A DNA stretch of 64,000 nucleotides from Gautieria morchelliformis (taxonomy: Eukaryota > Basidiomycota > Agaricomycetes > Gomphales > Gomphaceae): contig WHVA01000031.1 in the NCBI GenBank assembly GCA_015179125.1, positions 124,001 to 188,000 of the forward strand. Reading direction: 5' to 3'. Below, in pieces: positions 54,776-64,000 of the stretch. Position 1 is the stretch's first letter. The number at the start of each line of letters is the position of its first letter. The notes beneath the pieces are model-generated. The model was given only the letters and a program-made list of their open reading frames with translations, did no database searches and was not told the origin of the DNA. The translations under genes and the position numbers were made by a program.

Positions 54776-55225
54776 TTGGACTCGCTGAGCTCATCATCGC
54801 TGCAACTCTCCAGTGAGGTTGGACTGGGGAGCCCATCTCTGACAATGCAACTTCACCTTCACCCCACTGTACGAACCTTCAAAGCCTTGCTACTTCTAAG
54901 AACCCTCAACCCTCCTCGACATGGTTTGAATATGCAAGAAGCCTATTTGGCTCTAGCTCGAAAGATAAATATCGCCCCCGGAGACCGTGCCACTGCCTCT
55001 AAAGAGGCTCGTGAATTGCTCCAGAGTGACAATGCTGGACTTCATTCAAGAAGGGTCAAAGCGACAGGCGATCATATTTGCAATGTCCGACCTGACTGGG
55101 AGGCACTCGTAACGAAGCAGATCCTTCCGAATGGGCACGATGACAGGGCTAAGGAAGGCATGGGCTCCATACCGAGAAATAATGGGCGACACGTGCTGTC
55201 CTTGTCATTACACATGATGTTGTGA
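54776..55225 (+). CDS. Unrecognised 149-residue ORF
   Basis: Open from ATG 54776 to TGA 55223-55225. The middle (QEAYLALARKINIAPGDRAT, then ASKEARELLQSDNAGLHSRR) looks coding. It may be a gag or a host fragment, divergent from the DIRS-type element on its left. No domain is recognised. Confidence 0.3.
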   Translation: MDSLSSSSLQLSSEVGLGSPSLTMQLHLHPTVRTFKALLLLRTLNPPRHGLNMQEAYLALARKINIAPGDRATASKEARELLQSDNAGLHSRRVKATGDHICNVRPDWEALVTKQILPNGHDDRAKEGMGSIPRNNGRHVLSLSLHMML

Positions 55226-55339
55226 TGGTCGAGCTATTCCCAAACTCGTGGGGTAATCCATTGGAAGCCATGGGAGGCGGTGTTGACAGGTAAGAGTGTA
55301 CATGAAGTGGCAGAAGCACAATCTCATTGTGAGCCACGG

Positions 55340-56110
55340 TGTTGTTTTGGAACCTTTCAAGACTCTGGTGTTATTGCTAACACTTCAATCTATCAGAACA
55401 TGTCGTTTATGAGACTCAAAGAATATTAAACAATGCTGCCGCACAACTCGGGAAATAATTTAATATTTGTACCTTGGTTGCAATCCATGTAAGAACTAGT
55501 CCAAGTTAATACGGATGGAAGGCAATGCATTTCTTAGCAGCACTGAACAATAAACTAAAAGACTGTAGGTTCAAGGACACTATTGGGGTCCAAGCATATT
55601 CAAAATATAAAGGAATGTACTTAGCAGGCGAGCTTATAAATGGACTGCCCTGATAATCTACCAGCGCACAACAATAAAACGAGGGACGAGTTTTGTGAAC
55701 AAAGCGACTTGTGAAAGTCTCTAATCAGGAAAATTGACTGACTAGATCGTCTCGGGTATTGGAGTGCGAATGGCAAGACTTTCAATTGACAGACTCACTC
55801 TGTAGAATTACACCCGGAGGATTAGTCCAAGTGGCTAAGCAGTAAAGTAACTACTTAACAAGGAATTAGACACTAAAGTAAGTGAATAACCCTAGCTGGG
55901 ATTAGCAGCTTAGTAAGATGCAAGTCACACAAGGTCACATGTAGGATAGAAGATGGGTAGACTGGCTGATGAAAGGCAGGCAAAAAGGGCCTCCTTTTAT
56001 ATCGTATTGTACAGGCACTTAACTAAGCGGTAGGACCTTCTATCTATTAATGGAATGGGGTGGGAGATAGACCGAGATGGACAGAGGAACGTGCAACAAA
56101 TGACACGAAT
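55340..56110 (-). mobile_element. LTR-A-related copy, minus orientation, diverged
   Basis: Starts TGTTTTGGAACCTTTC and matches the reverse of the 60198-61605 LTR to about 55970, then becomes more distant (CCTTTTATAT, CTTCTATCTATTA) and fades near 56100. The expected LTR start (TGTGTGGG) is not found before the Harbinger element at 56162. Confidence 0.75.
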
Positions 56111-56504
56111 ACGCACCTCGCCTATGAAAAAAAAATGGAATGGGGGAATAGAAGGGGGAATAGAGAGTATATGTTACCAATAATTATTAGGTCGGAATAT
56201 TCCGGCGTAGCTAAAAATTACTGACTCAGCGTGAGAATTTTCTATCTCAGAATGCGTCCACTGACGTCCACCACTGCCGCGCTCCCAACGCTCCAGGGCC
56301 GACAAGTCTCCCCATGGACCCCATCCCTCTGGCTTCATTCTACGGTATGATAACCGTCTTGTCTACAGCCTCAGAGATGCACTATGAGCCTCAGATCGAC
56401 CCCGTGCTCCTTGGTGACTCAACCAATGCGTCGCGTCCACCCAGCCATCTTCTCAGCCAGTCGCTCTCCCTTCAGGACCCCCCTTAGGCTCCACACGTTC
56501 CAAA

Positions 56505-57273
56505 GTGTGGAAACCAAGGGAGGAGTTTTCTATGAAGGATCTGGAGCATCTCCTTCGCGCGGTGATCGTCAATCCCTACATGGCCCCGCGCAACAAGGTA
56601 GGTGAACGGTGGAAGGCAGTCGCCACAATGGTCCAGGAAGAGGGGCTCTGCTTGAACCAAGAAGCAGAGACCTTGAAGAATAAGGTGACATCGCTCCTGG
56701 GATGGGTAGAGGTAAGCTGCCGTGTAAATATTCTATGATTGCATGCGAACTGACCCATATGCCTTTGGTAGGGGGGAAAAAAAACCTCAGCTTGCTCACC
56801 ACTTTCCAAGGAGCTGGAGCGTGATCCTCTTGCATTTGCATCCCTGTCCGGCAAACTCGACGTGATCCAGCACCTCAAAAGACATGCAAAGGAGACCTGT
56901 GAGGAGGAGAAGGAGCAGACTAAAGAGGTAAGTGTGATGGTGATCAATATATTATAGGACTCACATGTTCCAGGTCCAGAATGCCACCCGAGAGGCCGGG
57001 GAGCCCTTGCGACTCGGGATGATGACCGGTCACCGAGACCGCAATAAATGGTCACGCCCGTCCTCATCTTCCTATTCAGAGAGTGGGAAGGAGAATGACA
57101 GTGGGCCTAGCAACACCCCTCCCGATTCCTGGTCGACCACGTCGAAACGGACACGTCTGACGAGCACGAGCCGTATGAATTTGTCCAAGGAGACCTCGAG
57201 GATGGTGCACCTTATGGAGAAGAGTGATGAGCGAGAGGCAAGGAAGGAGGAAAGGGAGGCCAAGAAGGACTAA
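56505..57273 (+). CDS. Harbinger Myb/SANT-like DNA-binding protein
   Basis: Three exons with consistent phase: to 56711, 56772-56927 and 56974-57273. Introns are GTAAGC...TAG (60 bp) and GTAAGT...CAG (46 bp). The first exon holds a trihelix/Myb-like domain (DLEHLLRAVIVNPYMAPRNK, then VGERWKAVATMV and LKNKVTSLLGWVE). The middle is helical and charged. The last exon has a Ser-rich stretch and ends in a Lys/Glu-rich helix. In this superfamily the Myb-like partner binds the transposon ends and carries the nuclease to the nucleus. The true start may lie upstream; the frame is open there without a clear ATG, and 56505 is a GTG. Confidence 0.75.
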
Positions 57274-57629
57274 GAAATGAGGGAATTCCGCACGATGCTC
57301 ATAGCTCGTCAAGACCAGGTCATTGATATGCAGGAGCGCACCTCAAATGCGCTTCTTGACATCTTGCGCCAGGGTCTGCTCAATTAACTATCTTCCTTAG
57401 CAATTAATTAGCTATGTTTTCGTTGTTATAGCTCCAAAAAATTCATTTCTTGGTTTATAAAGTAAAACAGTATAGAAAATATCCTTTAATCACCCAAAAA
57501 AATCATTTCTTGGTTTACAAAGTAAAACAGTATAGAAAAAAAATCAAAAATTCTTTTCTTGGTTTACAAAGTAAAACAGTAGAGAAAAAAATCCTTTAAT
57601 CACCAAAAGAAGCTCGCATATACCAGTAT

Positions 57630-58848
57630 TTACGCGTGAAAATACTCTTCCAATGAGGGTGGCGGGCAGGAGTAACACTGGGCAGTCTGATTCAGCATGA
57701 CACATGCATGAGCATTTGTCAGTAGCACGGCCACCCGGTAGAGAAGACCGCAGGGGTTGCCAAGGATTTTGTGTTTCCAGAAACATTGCAGATATGGCCA
57801 GTCCTGCGTGACCAGACCAAAGCTGTGTTCCACCGAGATGCGAACCCCACTCATGGCTGAGTTCCAGGCTCACTCATCATTTGTGAGTTCTCCCACGTGA
57901 GCATAGGGACTCAAAACCCACGGGCTGACTCCATAGGCTGAATCCCCCTCCTGTGAGTGCTCCTGAATCGCATACCTCTCCATGAGACCCACGAGTCCAC
58001 TCTCCCTCAGGACACCACTGTCGTTTTGGGATGCGTGATACGGGCCAGCCAAGTGGGCGATTAGTCCGTTAGGTGTGACGACTGCCTGAAATTTCATGCC
58101 ATGAAATTTTTTATAACCTGTGTAAGCAAGCTCTTGATTATCCACAGGCCTGCATGTCCGTTGTATGGTGCAATCGATGAAGCCGATGGTTGTGCTGGTT
58201 GGAGCCCCGAAATCATGTAGTGCCGCTGCGTATACCTTCAAATTTTTCTGGCTCAGGATCCCTGCATGATCCCAGGCCAGAAGCCCTCCCCATCTTGTGT
58301 TTATAAAAGATGCCGTCTCATTCACAATCTCTGAGATCGCAGACTGGGGGCGTGCATACTTGGTGGCCAGGGACCATAAATCCTCTGGGCTGCGAAGCCG
58401 TGCGCACAGAGGGCTGAGAGATTCGAGGGGGAAGGAGCAGAAACCGCACTTTGTTATGAGAGGACCTGGCAGCTCCATAACCTGACTGAGGTTTCTCAGC
58501 TCATATAGGGTAAAACTTTAGTGCAAAGTTGAATATTTTAGTTATAATGGCATGGCAGACACATGGTGTTGCTTACCGGAACCTCCAGATACACTCAGCC
58601 TCACTGAGGCTCTGGAGATATTCCTCCATGATCCGATGGCCTCTGATCTTTGGTCGTGGCTTCTCCTTTGGCTTGCAAAGGGCGCCTGCTGTGTCCATGA
58701 GGTGACTGTGCATGTGGCTTGCAGTATCCTCGGAATCAGATGGGATGTCAGGCAACCGTGGGGAGGTTATAGCGATGGGAATCAGAGTGGCGAGGAGTAG
58801 CCGTTTCTTGGAGCGGTTGAGTGGCATGGTGGCAGAGAGGAGCCCCAC
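57630..58848 (-). pseudogene. Harbinger DDE nuclease (transposase), one in-frame TGA
   Basis: Exon 1 is 58848-58577. The intron is 58495-58576 (GTAAGC...GAG/CAG-type end, phase preserved through CG|A). Exon 2 is 58494-57630. The DDE_Tnp_4-type catalytic positions are Asp in GFIDCTIQR, Asp in ASQNDSG and the acidic residue in GDSAYGV. Also TGYKKFHGMKFQAVVTPNGL and the C-terminal MSGVRISVEHSFGLV. A TGA at 57870-57872 (NDE*AWN) is the only stop. The rest is full length for the family, about 380 residues. Without read-through the product would lose its C-terminal 80 residues. Confidence 0.88.
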
Positions 58849-58851
58849 GAC

Positions 58852-59215
58852 ACGCGTCAGTCACGTGACAGTCACCTTAATTAATGTAAAAATTACCAGC
58901 TCTTCTGGCGCTTATTTTAACAGTCCGATAATAATTTCTATCGACTTAATAATTATTACCCAACATATACTCTCTAATGAGTCACAAAGAAGCTTTCGGA
59001 ATGTGTGGGAAGGTTCTGTCTGACTCATAATGACTCACAGTGACTTGAAATGACTCCTACCGGTGACTCCACTAGGTTTTCCACCACTCAGGGCTTGATT
59101 TGTCAGGAATGAGTCATGTGCATGTGACTCACCAAGGTGTGCATGAGTTGGTTGAGTCATTGAGGCTGTACAAGCAAATGACTAGGCTTTTCAAACTCAG
59201 AGGCTGAGTCTGAAG
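58852..59215. promoter_or_regulatory. Cluster of TGACTC/GAGTCA motifs
   Basis: At least ten TGACTC-type words or complements (for example 58978-58984, and several between 59019 and 59215) crowd about 240 bp just outside the Harbinger right end. TGACTCA is the binding word of Gcn4/AP-1 bZIP factors. This may be a regulatory region or a degraded short tandem repeat. Confidence 0.45.
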
Positions 59216-59985
59216 GAGCCACCTGACCGGATTGGTGGGTGACTGCAGGTGCACAAGCTGCGAGCAACGTGAGTGTCTGGTCGGAGTTTGAAATCAGAAG
59301 TCCGAAACAGAGTTGTGGGGACATGTGTATCCACAACTCTGCTGCACAGAAATAAGTGAGTTTGAGTGAAGACAGCCTTGGAAAAATAGGCAAAATTCAT
59401 AGATAATTAGAGGGATGTTTGAATAGGCCTTATGAGGATAGTAGACATTATTATGATGGCGATAATTGGTTATTTTAAAGGCCTTTGATGCAGACTACAA
59501 AGTTACAGAAAAGAGACATTTTTTTGAAGGCTGGTTGAACAGCTTGATCTGAGACCATATAATATGCTGGTTGAACAGCAGTTCCCATACAGGTGTCACA
59601 CGTCAATTATATTTCTTTGCGTCAAACCCTGCATTTTCCACCAAGCAACACATGTCTCCGCTCGCCTGGTCCCAGATCGCACTCTGCAGTGACTGTGGGT
59701 ACAATTCTAAACCTGGCATTTTGGAGGAAACTCCTTGTACTGCACCTGTCAAGGTCGTTGCGACAGGGGTGCTGTGAATGCCGTCAGCCAATATATTACC
59801 ACGCCTACCCATCAAAAGGTTGTGACCTCTGCTGCTGGTTGTTTCTCGAGTGTCCAACAGTTATGATACTGAGGACTGTCCTCAACTACAGTGTGTTTGA
59901 GTCTCCTTGGGCCTCTTTGATGCTTTCGGTCGGATTCATGTCTCTGATCGACGGTTAGCTGAATTTTGTGTTCTGAAACCCATCA
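59216..59985. other. No recognised gene
   Basis: Overlapping short ORFs on both strands, for example 59593-59958 (+) and 59857-59603 (-). None shows a domain I recognise. Confidence 0.35.
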
Positions 59986-60197
59986 GACCCTCTACGTGAA
60001 ATCCGGGAGACTGGTGACCGGTTTTTGCGGTGGGTCCTTTGTTGCACCATCAACGTCAGCATCTATGACAATGTCTGAGGCGGTGATCCCTGAGATTTTA
60101 GCATTTAGGCTGCAGGATATCTATCACAAGCAGCAGACAGCAAGGGAACATTTCAACATGATCATGTTATCACCCGTGAGAATGAGAACAGAGGATC

Positions 60198-61605
60198 TGT
60201 GTGGGAACCGTTGCTAACAAAAAAGCCTCATGAAAAAAGGATTAAAATTGCTTTAAAACCTTGTTTTCCCAGCTGATAGTAGCTAATATACATGGCTATT
60301 GTTGGGAGAACTCTATTCAAATATTCCTTGAATTTCCTTTTATTTTTTTCGCCATTTAACTTGGCTTCCCTGGCTCAAAAACTCCTTATTCTGTCAGGGA
60401 GAGTTATGAACCCACGCAGGTCCACAACTCTGCGCTCATTATCAAACTCCGACCGGAGCTTCCCATGAACTGGGAACTCGGAGTTGCAGGCACTCAAACA
60501 CCTACAACTCTGGTACCTTGGCTCACTCAAACTCAGCCACTGAGACTGAATGTGTCCTCTACTGCTTACACAAGCCTGTGCAAGGCTGCGTACAAAGTCA
60601 CACAAAGATGTACAAAGCCAAAACTAGGGTGCAGGTTTGACAAAATGAATGGATCCTCCAAACGCAATGCTACAACACCAAATAGGTCCCTTGATGTCAT
60701 AGCGGCTGTGTAGGGCTGTGCAGGGCAGTGCAAGGCTGTGTATGGCTGTGAAAGGCTGTGCAAACCAGGGAAGGTGATTGCCTATCTATTTCCAATTTCT
60801 TTGCACAAACACACCACAATAGTTACGAGGGTGTGTTTCAGCAGTGCAAATATTTACATATGACATCACTCGCATAATAGATAGAAGAACCCCATTTTAT
60901 GTAATCCTGTGTATTTTACAACGTCAATGGAGGCCATTCTGACCTCCTTGAATTATCAATCTAGCAATCTACTGCTTCTATCCTACACGTGACTCGTGTG
61001 ACTTGCATCTTACTAAGCTGCTAATCCCAGCTAGGTTATTCACTTACTTTTGTGTCTAATTCCTTGTTAAGTAGATACTTTTCTGCTTAGCTACCTACAC
61101 TAATCCTCCGGGTGTAATTCTACAGAGTGAGTCTTTCAATTGATAGTCTTGCCATTCGCACTCCAATACCTGAGAGATTGATCAGTTGATTTTCCTGGTT
61201 AATATCTTTCACAAGTCAATTCCTGTTACTTGTAAAAGCCGCTTTAGATTCTATTCTTTGCCTCTCGTTTTATTGCTGTGTGCTGGTAGATTATCAGGGC
61301 AGTCCATTTATAAACTCGCCTGCTAAGTACATTCCTTTATATTTTGGAATACGCTTGGACCCCGATAGTGTCCTTGAACCTACAGTCTTTTAGTTTATTG
61401 TTCAGTGCTGCTAAGAAACACATTGCCTTCCATCCGTATTAACTTGGACTAGTTCTTACGTGGATTGCAACCAAGGTACAAATATTAAATTATTTCCGGA
61501 GTTATGCTGCAGCATTGTTTAATATTCTTTGAGTCTCGTAAACGACACATTCTGATAGATTGAAGTGTTAGCAATAACACCAAAGTCTTGAAGGGTTCCA
61601 AAGCA
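60198..61605 (+). mobile_element. Solo LTR of family LTR-A
   Basis: Starts TGTGTGGGAACC and ends GGTTCCAAAGCA, 1408 bp, with a perfect 5-bp duplication GGATC (60193-60197 and 61606-61610). The parallel site near 39447-39454 in the other duplicated segment has a single GGATC and no LTR. The LTR interior includes a GGCTGTG(C/T)A tandem array (about 60700-60760). Confidence 0.93.
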
Positions 61606-62591
61606 GGATCATCGTACCTTGGACTTTCACAGTAACTTACTACAAGCTTCTGAGATCAACAACAGCCATGGTGCTGCCTAGGGCCTCAGTAGCACCTGGG
61701 TGCCACACTCGGCCGCACAGTGAAGGTGGCACAGAGTCTCCGAATCAAAAGGAGTAAGGGTGGATATTGTCGCGCCCATGAGCCATGGACTTTACTATGA
61801 AGATCTTGACAGGAGAGTGTTAAAGCAACATTGCCATAGGTGATGGTACATCGAAAGTGAGACTCTATGAGTGGCTGCTAAAAATGAATTCTGGGTCCTA
61901 GGAATATGATCAATGGAGTGGGCTGTACAAGTCTGACTTGTCTGAGCACACCAAATTTCATGCAGGCTATGAGGCCCCGTAAGAAGAAATTCCAACACCA
62001 GCCGAATATGAAAGAATGGCAGTGCATCTCAGCGCCACGTTGGTTTACTGTAAGGCAAAGAAAAATAATAAGTACTGAATTTTGAACTTACCACTGCTGT
62101 TGCAATGGATTAAATATGGACTTGACTGCGCAGCGCATGCCTGGTGATAATCTTTGCGTTTATTTAGGTGATTGCACATATTTCTAAACGGAACGGGTTG
62201 CACCTAACTTTGGGCGCAACCTATCACACTCAACCTTGATTGAGTCCCCAAATAGTATGCCAGAATGCCTGGCGTGAACAGCTGTGTCCTAAATCATAAG
62301 CCTTGATTATAAGTGATGCATGGCTCGGGTGTACGGTCATGACGAGATGATCAAGCTTAGGGGAGTTTGAGTCGAACTCGTCTGCCACCAAATTGAAGAT
62401 GTTTAACGGTCTTCCGAGTTGACTACATTGTGGCGACAACACTGCGTCGCTTGTTGACGCTACGTACAGGCTGTGAGAGGTATGTTCTCATCTCAGGCCC
62501 CAGTGATGATAATTCACTCACCAGTTAACCACGCCCCGTATCCATAGTGATAGCATAACGCTTTTCGTGCGGTACTATAAAGGGACATGAT

Positions 62592-63197
62592 TATAAGGGC
62601 AACCTAGGCAGACACTCTACACTCAAGTGGCAAACTGGCGAAGGGGGATCCAAAGTAAGATAGAGAACTATATACAGGACACAGACATACCTGGCGAAGG
62701 GGGATCCAAAGAGAAAACTCTAGGGAACCCCTTCGCCACCTAACTACAACTATAAGCAAACTCAGGCATGCTAGCCCGATCACCGAATGCCTGAGTTACA
62801 TAAGCAATCACGCCAGCGATAACAGGGCTGGACAGATAAGGAAGGAATGATGTCAGAAGGGGCCGGAACAGGAAGGGAAATAAACGGAACACAAGACAGA
62901 AGGATGCCAAAGGCTAGGAGAAGCTCAGGGGCCATCAATAACATGCTGCGATAAAGCAGTGTGCGATAATGCACAGTGCGATAAAACATGCGATAATTCA
63001 CAGTGCAATAATGCGTGCGATAAAGCATGCGATAATGCATGCGATAAAGCGTGCAATAATGCGCACTGCGACAATGCATGCAATAAAGTGTGCGATAATG
63101 CGCACTGCGACAATGCATGCGATAAGGCGCACTGTGACAATGCATGCGATAAATCATGCGATAATGCGCAGTGTGTGATTGGTGTTCTCCTGACAAC
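62592..63197. other. Insertion specific to duplication copy 2
   Basis: Absent from copy 1 (between about 40455 and 40462). It contains the word CTGGCGAAGGGGGATCCAAA twice (about 62634 and 62691), a complementary AACCCCTTCGCC (about 62730) and the minisatellite below. The ends are not clean, so I cannot name an element type. Confidence 0.55.
62943..63176. repeat. 10-bp minisatellite (TGCGATAAWG-like)
   Basis: More than 20 variants of TGCGATAATG, TGCGATAAAG and TGCGACAATG in head-to-tail order. Translated frames (CDNACDKACDN, HYRMLYR) are products of the repeat and not a protein family. Confidence 0.9.
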
Positions 63198-63625
63198 GAT
63201 GACGATCACTGCCGGCCAAGAATTTCCCTCGCAAAAGCTGTGCTCTGGACAAATTTGACCACCTAGTGCCTACACTCCGGGGTGTCAGTCCTTCCATGCA
63301 TCCAGGTAACGTTCAGTTGGGAGCAATACATATCGTCGACGACCTTGCGCCGAAGTTTGTTGGGAAGCTGCCCGCGCAAGACCAGACCTGGTTCGCGCAG
63401 TTGCCGGTACCATCATACCAGGTGGGTTGAGCATGCTTGTTTCCTGCCCATCACCTAACATTTCCGTGTCGTAGCGACACAGACCCTGAGAAGTCTGTGC
63501 TAGCAAAGGCTGGCATGAGGCTGGCATGTAGAAAGATTAAGAGTTTGTTGACGATGAGCTTAGGTAGCAATATAATTCAGACTTCGAATAGAAGTCGAAT
63601 CGAGTAGAAGATAGAGGGGTCGAGT

Positions 63626-63673
63626 ATACACCCTATGTGTGATACACCCTATGTGTGATACACCCTATGTGTG
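63626..63673. repeat. Three perfect 16-bp tandem units
   Basis: ATACACCCTATGTGTG three times (63626-63641, 63642-63657, 63658-63673). Each unit is partly palindromic (ACAC...GTGT). Confidence 0.95.
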
Positions 63674-64000
63674 TATCTCGAACAGCGGTTACACAGTATA
63701 TGTGCAGTAAGGTGTTCAATAGCTTCCAAGATAAATGAGTACTGATTGACTGGAGATTCCACTTCATACAAGATAGCTATTTAACTACTGTGGGACGAGC
63801 TATGACAGATGAAAGCAGCTACCGGCGAAAATGGATGTGTAAGTGAGATACGGGGGTTATAGTACCGGTTACTGCAGTGGGGGCGGTCTATCGAATAGCA
63901 GGTGGTTTGTATGTATTGCCAATCAGAAAGTAGAAGTAATCATGGCATGTGGAGGTGTGGAGGGGAACGGGGAAAGAGAAGTCCGTATGTGATGAAATGA
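63674..64000. other. No recognisable gene at the window end
   Basis: Short frames only and no repeat or promoter signal worth naming. Confidence 0.5.

Larger units (their letters stand above)
56162..58975. mobile_element. PIF/Harbinger DNA transposon, nearly intact
   Basis: Inverted ends AGAGAGTATATGTT (56162-56175; complement ending 58975), with similarity extending about 35 bp inward (ATAATTATTA(A/G)GTCG). Flanked by a 3-bp repeat AAT at 56159-56161 and 58976-58978. It contains the two convergent genes usual in Harbinger elements: a Myb-like protein and a DDE nuclease. Length 2814 bp. Only one obvious lesion, a TGA in the nuclease. Confidence 0.9.
59986..63474. repeat. Second segmental duplication, copy 2 (with insertions)
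   Basis: Matches 39243-40742 but is interrupted by the solo LTR-A (60198-61605) and by about 600 bp at roughly 62592-63197. After removal of these, the two copies run in parallel to GTCGTAG near 63474. A frame in this copy (59966-60217) reads GGSFVAPSTSASMTMSEAVI and EILAFRLQDIYHKQQ, coherent but unrecognised. Confidence 0.8.

Noticed and set aside
62959-63258. 99-residue ORF rich in CDNACDK
   Set aside because: Direct translation of the 10-bp minisatellite; every frame is open there.
63626-63673. CRISPR-like or telomere-like array
   Set aside because: Only three perfect contiguous 16-bp units; not a telomere repeat.
1-64000. tRNA or rRNA genes
   Set aside because: The few GGTTCGA-like words lack a matching acceptor stem and anticodon arm; GGTTATGGGCCC is a primer-binding site and not a tRNA gene.

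Overview
The window looks like a transposon-rich stretch of a basidiomycete (probably Agaricomycete) genome. The evidence is short GT-AG introns of about 50-220 bp, the mix of element families, and a large fungal P-loop gene family in which I recognise several conserved blocks. I found no tRNA, rRNA or CRISPR array and very few intact single-copy genes. Almost everything is a mobile element, an element remnant, or a locally duplicated segment.

Layout. 1-6.9 kb: a short-chain dehydrogenase (SDR) fragment, a CACTA-like DNA transposon (504-2961) with exact termini, and copy A of a local segmental duplication. A two-exon unrecognised gene follows at 5.9-6.8 kb. 6931-11428: a complete but decayed Copia retrotransposon (Copia-1). 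11.5-17.0 kb: a low-complexity ORF with a 53-bp palindrome, an SDR pseudogene, and copy B of the duplication. 17.7-18.5 kb: a dimeric repeat containing a well-formed type III hammerhead ribozyme. 20.1-27.4 kb: a fungal P-loop gene (minus strand) split by a 4.85-kb hAT element with an exact 8-bp target duplication; a solo LTR is nested inside that hAT. 27.5-39.1 kb: a Helitron scrap, a Ty3/gypsy chromovirus (minus strand), and remnants of two long-LTR families, called here LTR-A (TGTGTGGG...CA) and LTR-B (TGTCATGA...TCTTGACA). 39.2-40.7 kb and 60.0-63.5 kb: a second segmental duplication; the second copy carries a solo LTR-A at a site that is empty in the first. 42.8-43.3 kb: a possible single-exon gene with a TATA box. 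44249-49939: Copia-2, whose reverse transcriptase is interrupted by about 730 bp of foreign-looking coding sequence. 50.1-54.6 kb: a tyrosine-recombinase (DIRS-type) retrotransposon on the minus strand with a candidate intron. 56162-58975: a PIF/Harbinger element with both its genes.

How it fits together. Both Copia elements use a primer-binding site complementary to the anticodon arm of initiator tRNA-Met, the half-tRNA priming mode of Drosophila copia. Most inactivating changes that can be read (TGA at conserved Arg codons, lost catalytic residues, LTR-pair differences) are C-to-T type, often at CpG, as expected from cytosine methylation and deamination. The two paralogous segments act as natural empty-site controls that confirm several insertions. 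The feature most worth following up is the hammerhead-containing dimeric repeat at 17.7-18.5 kb.
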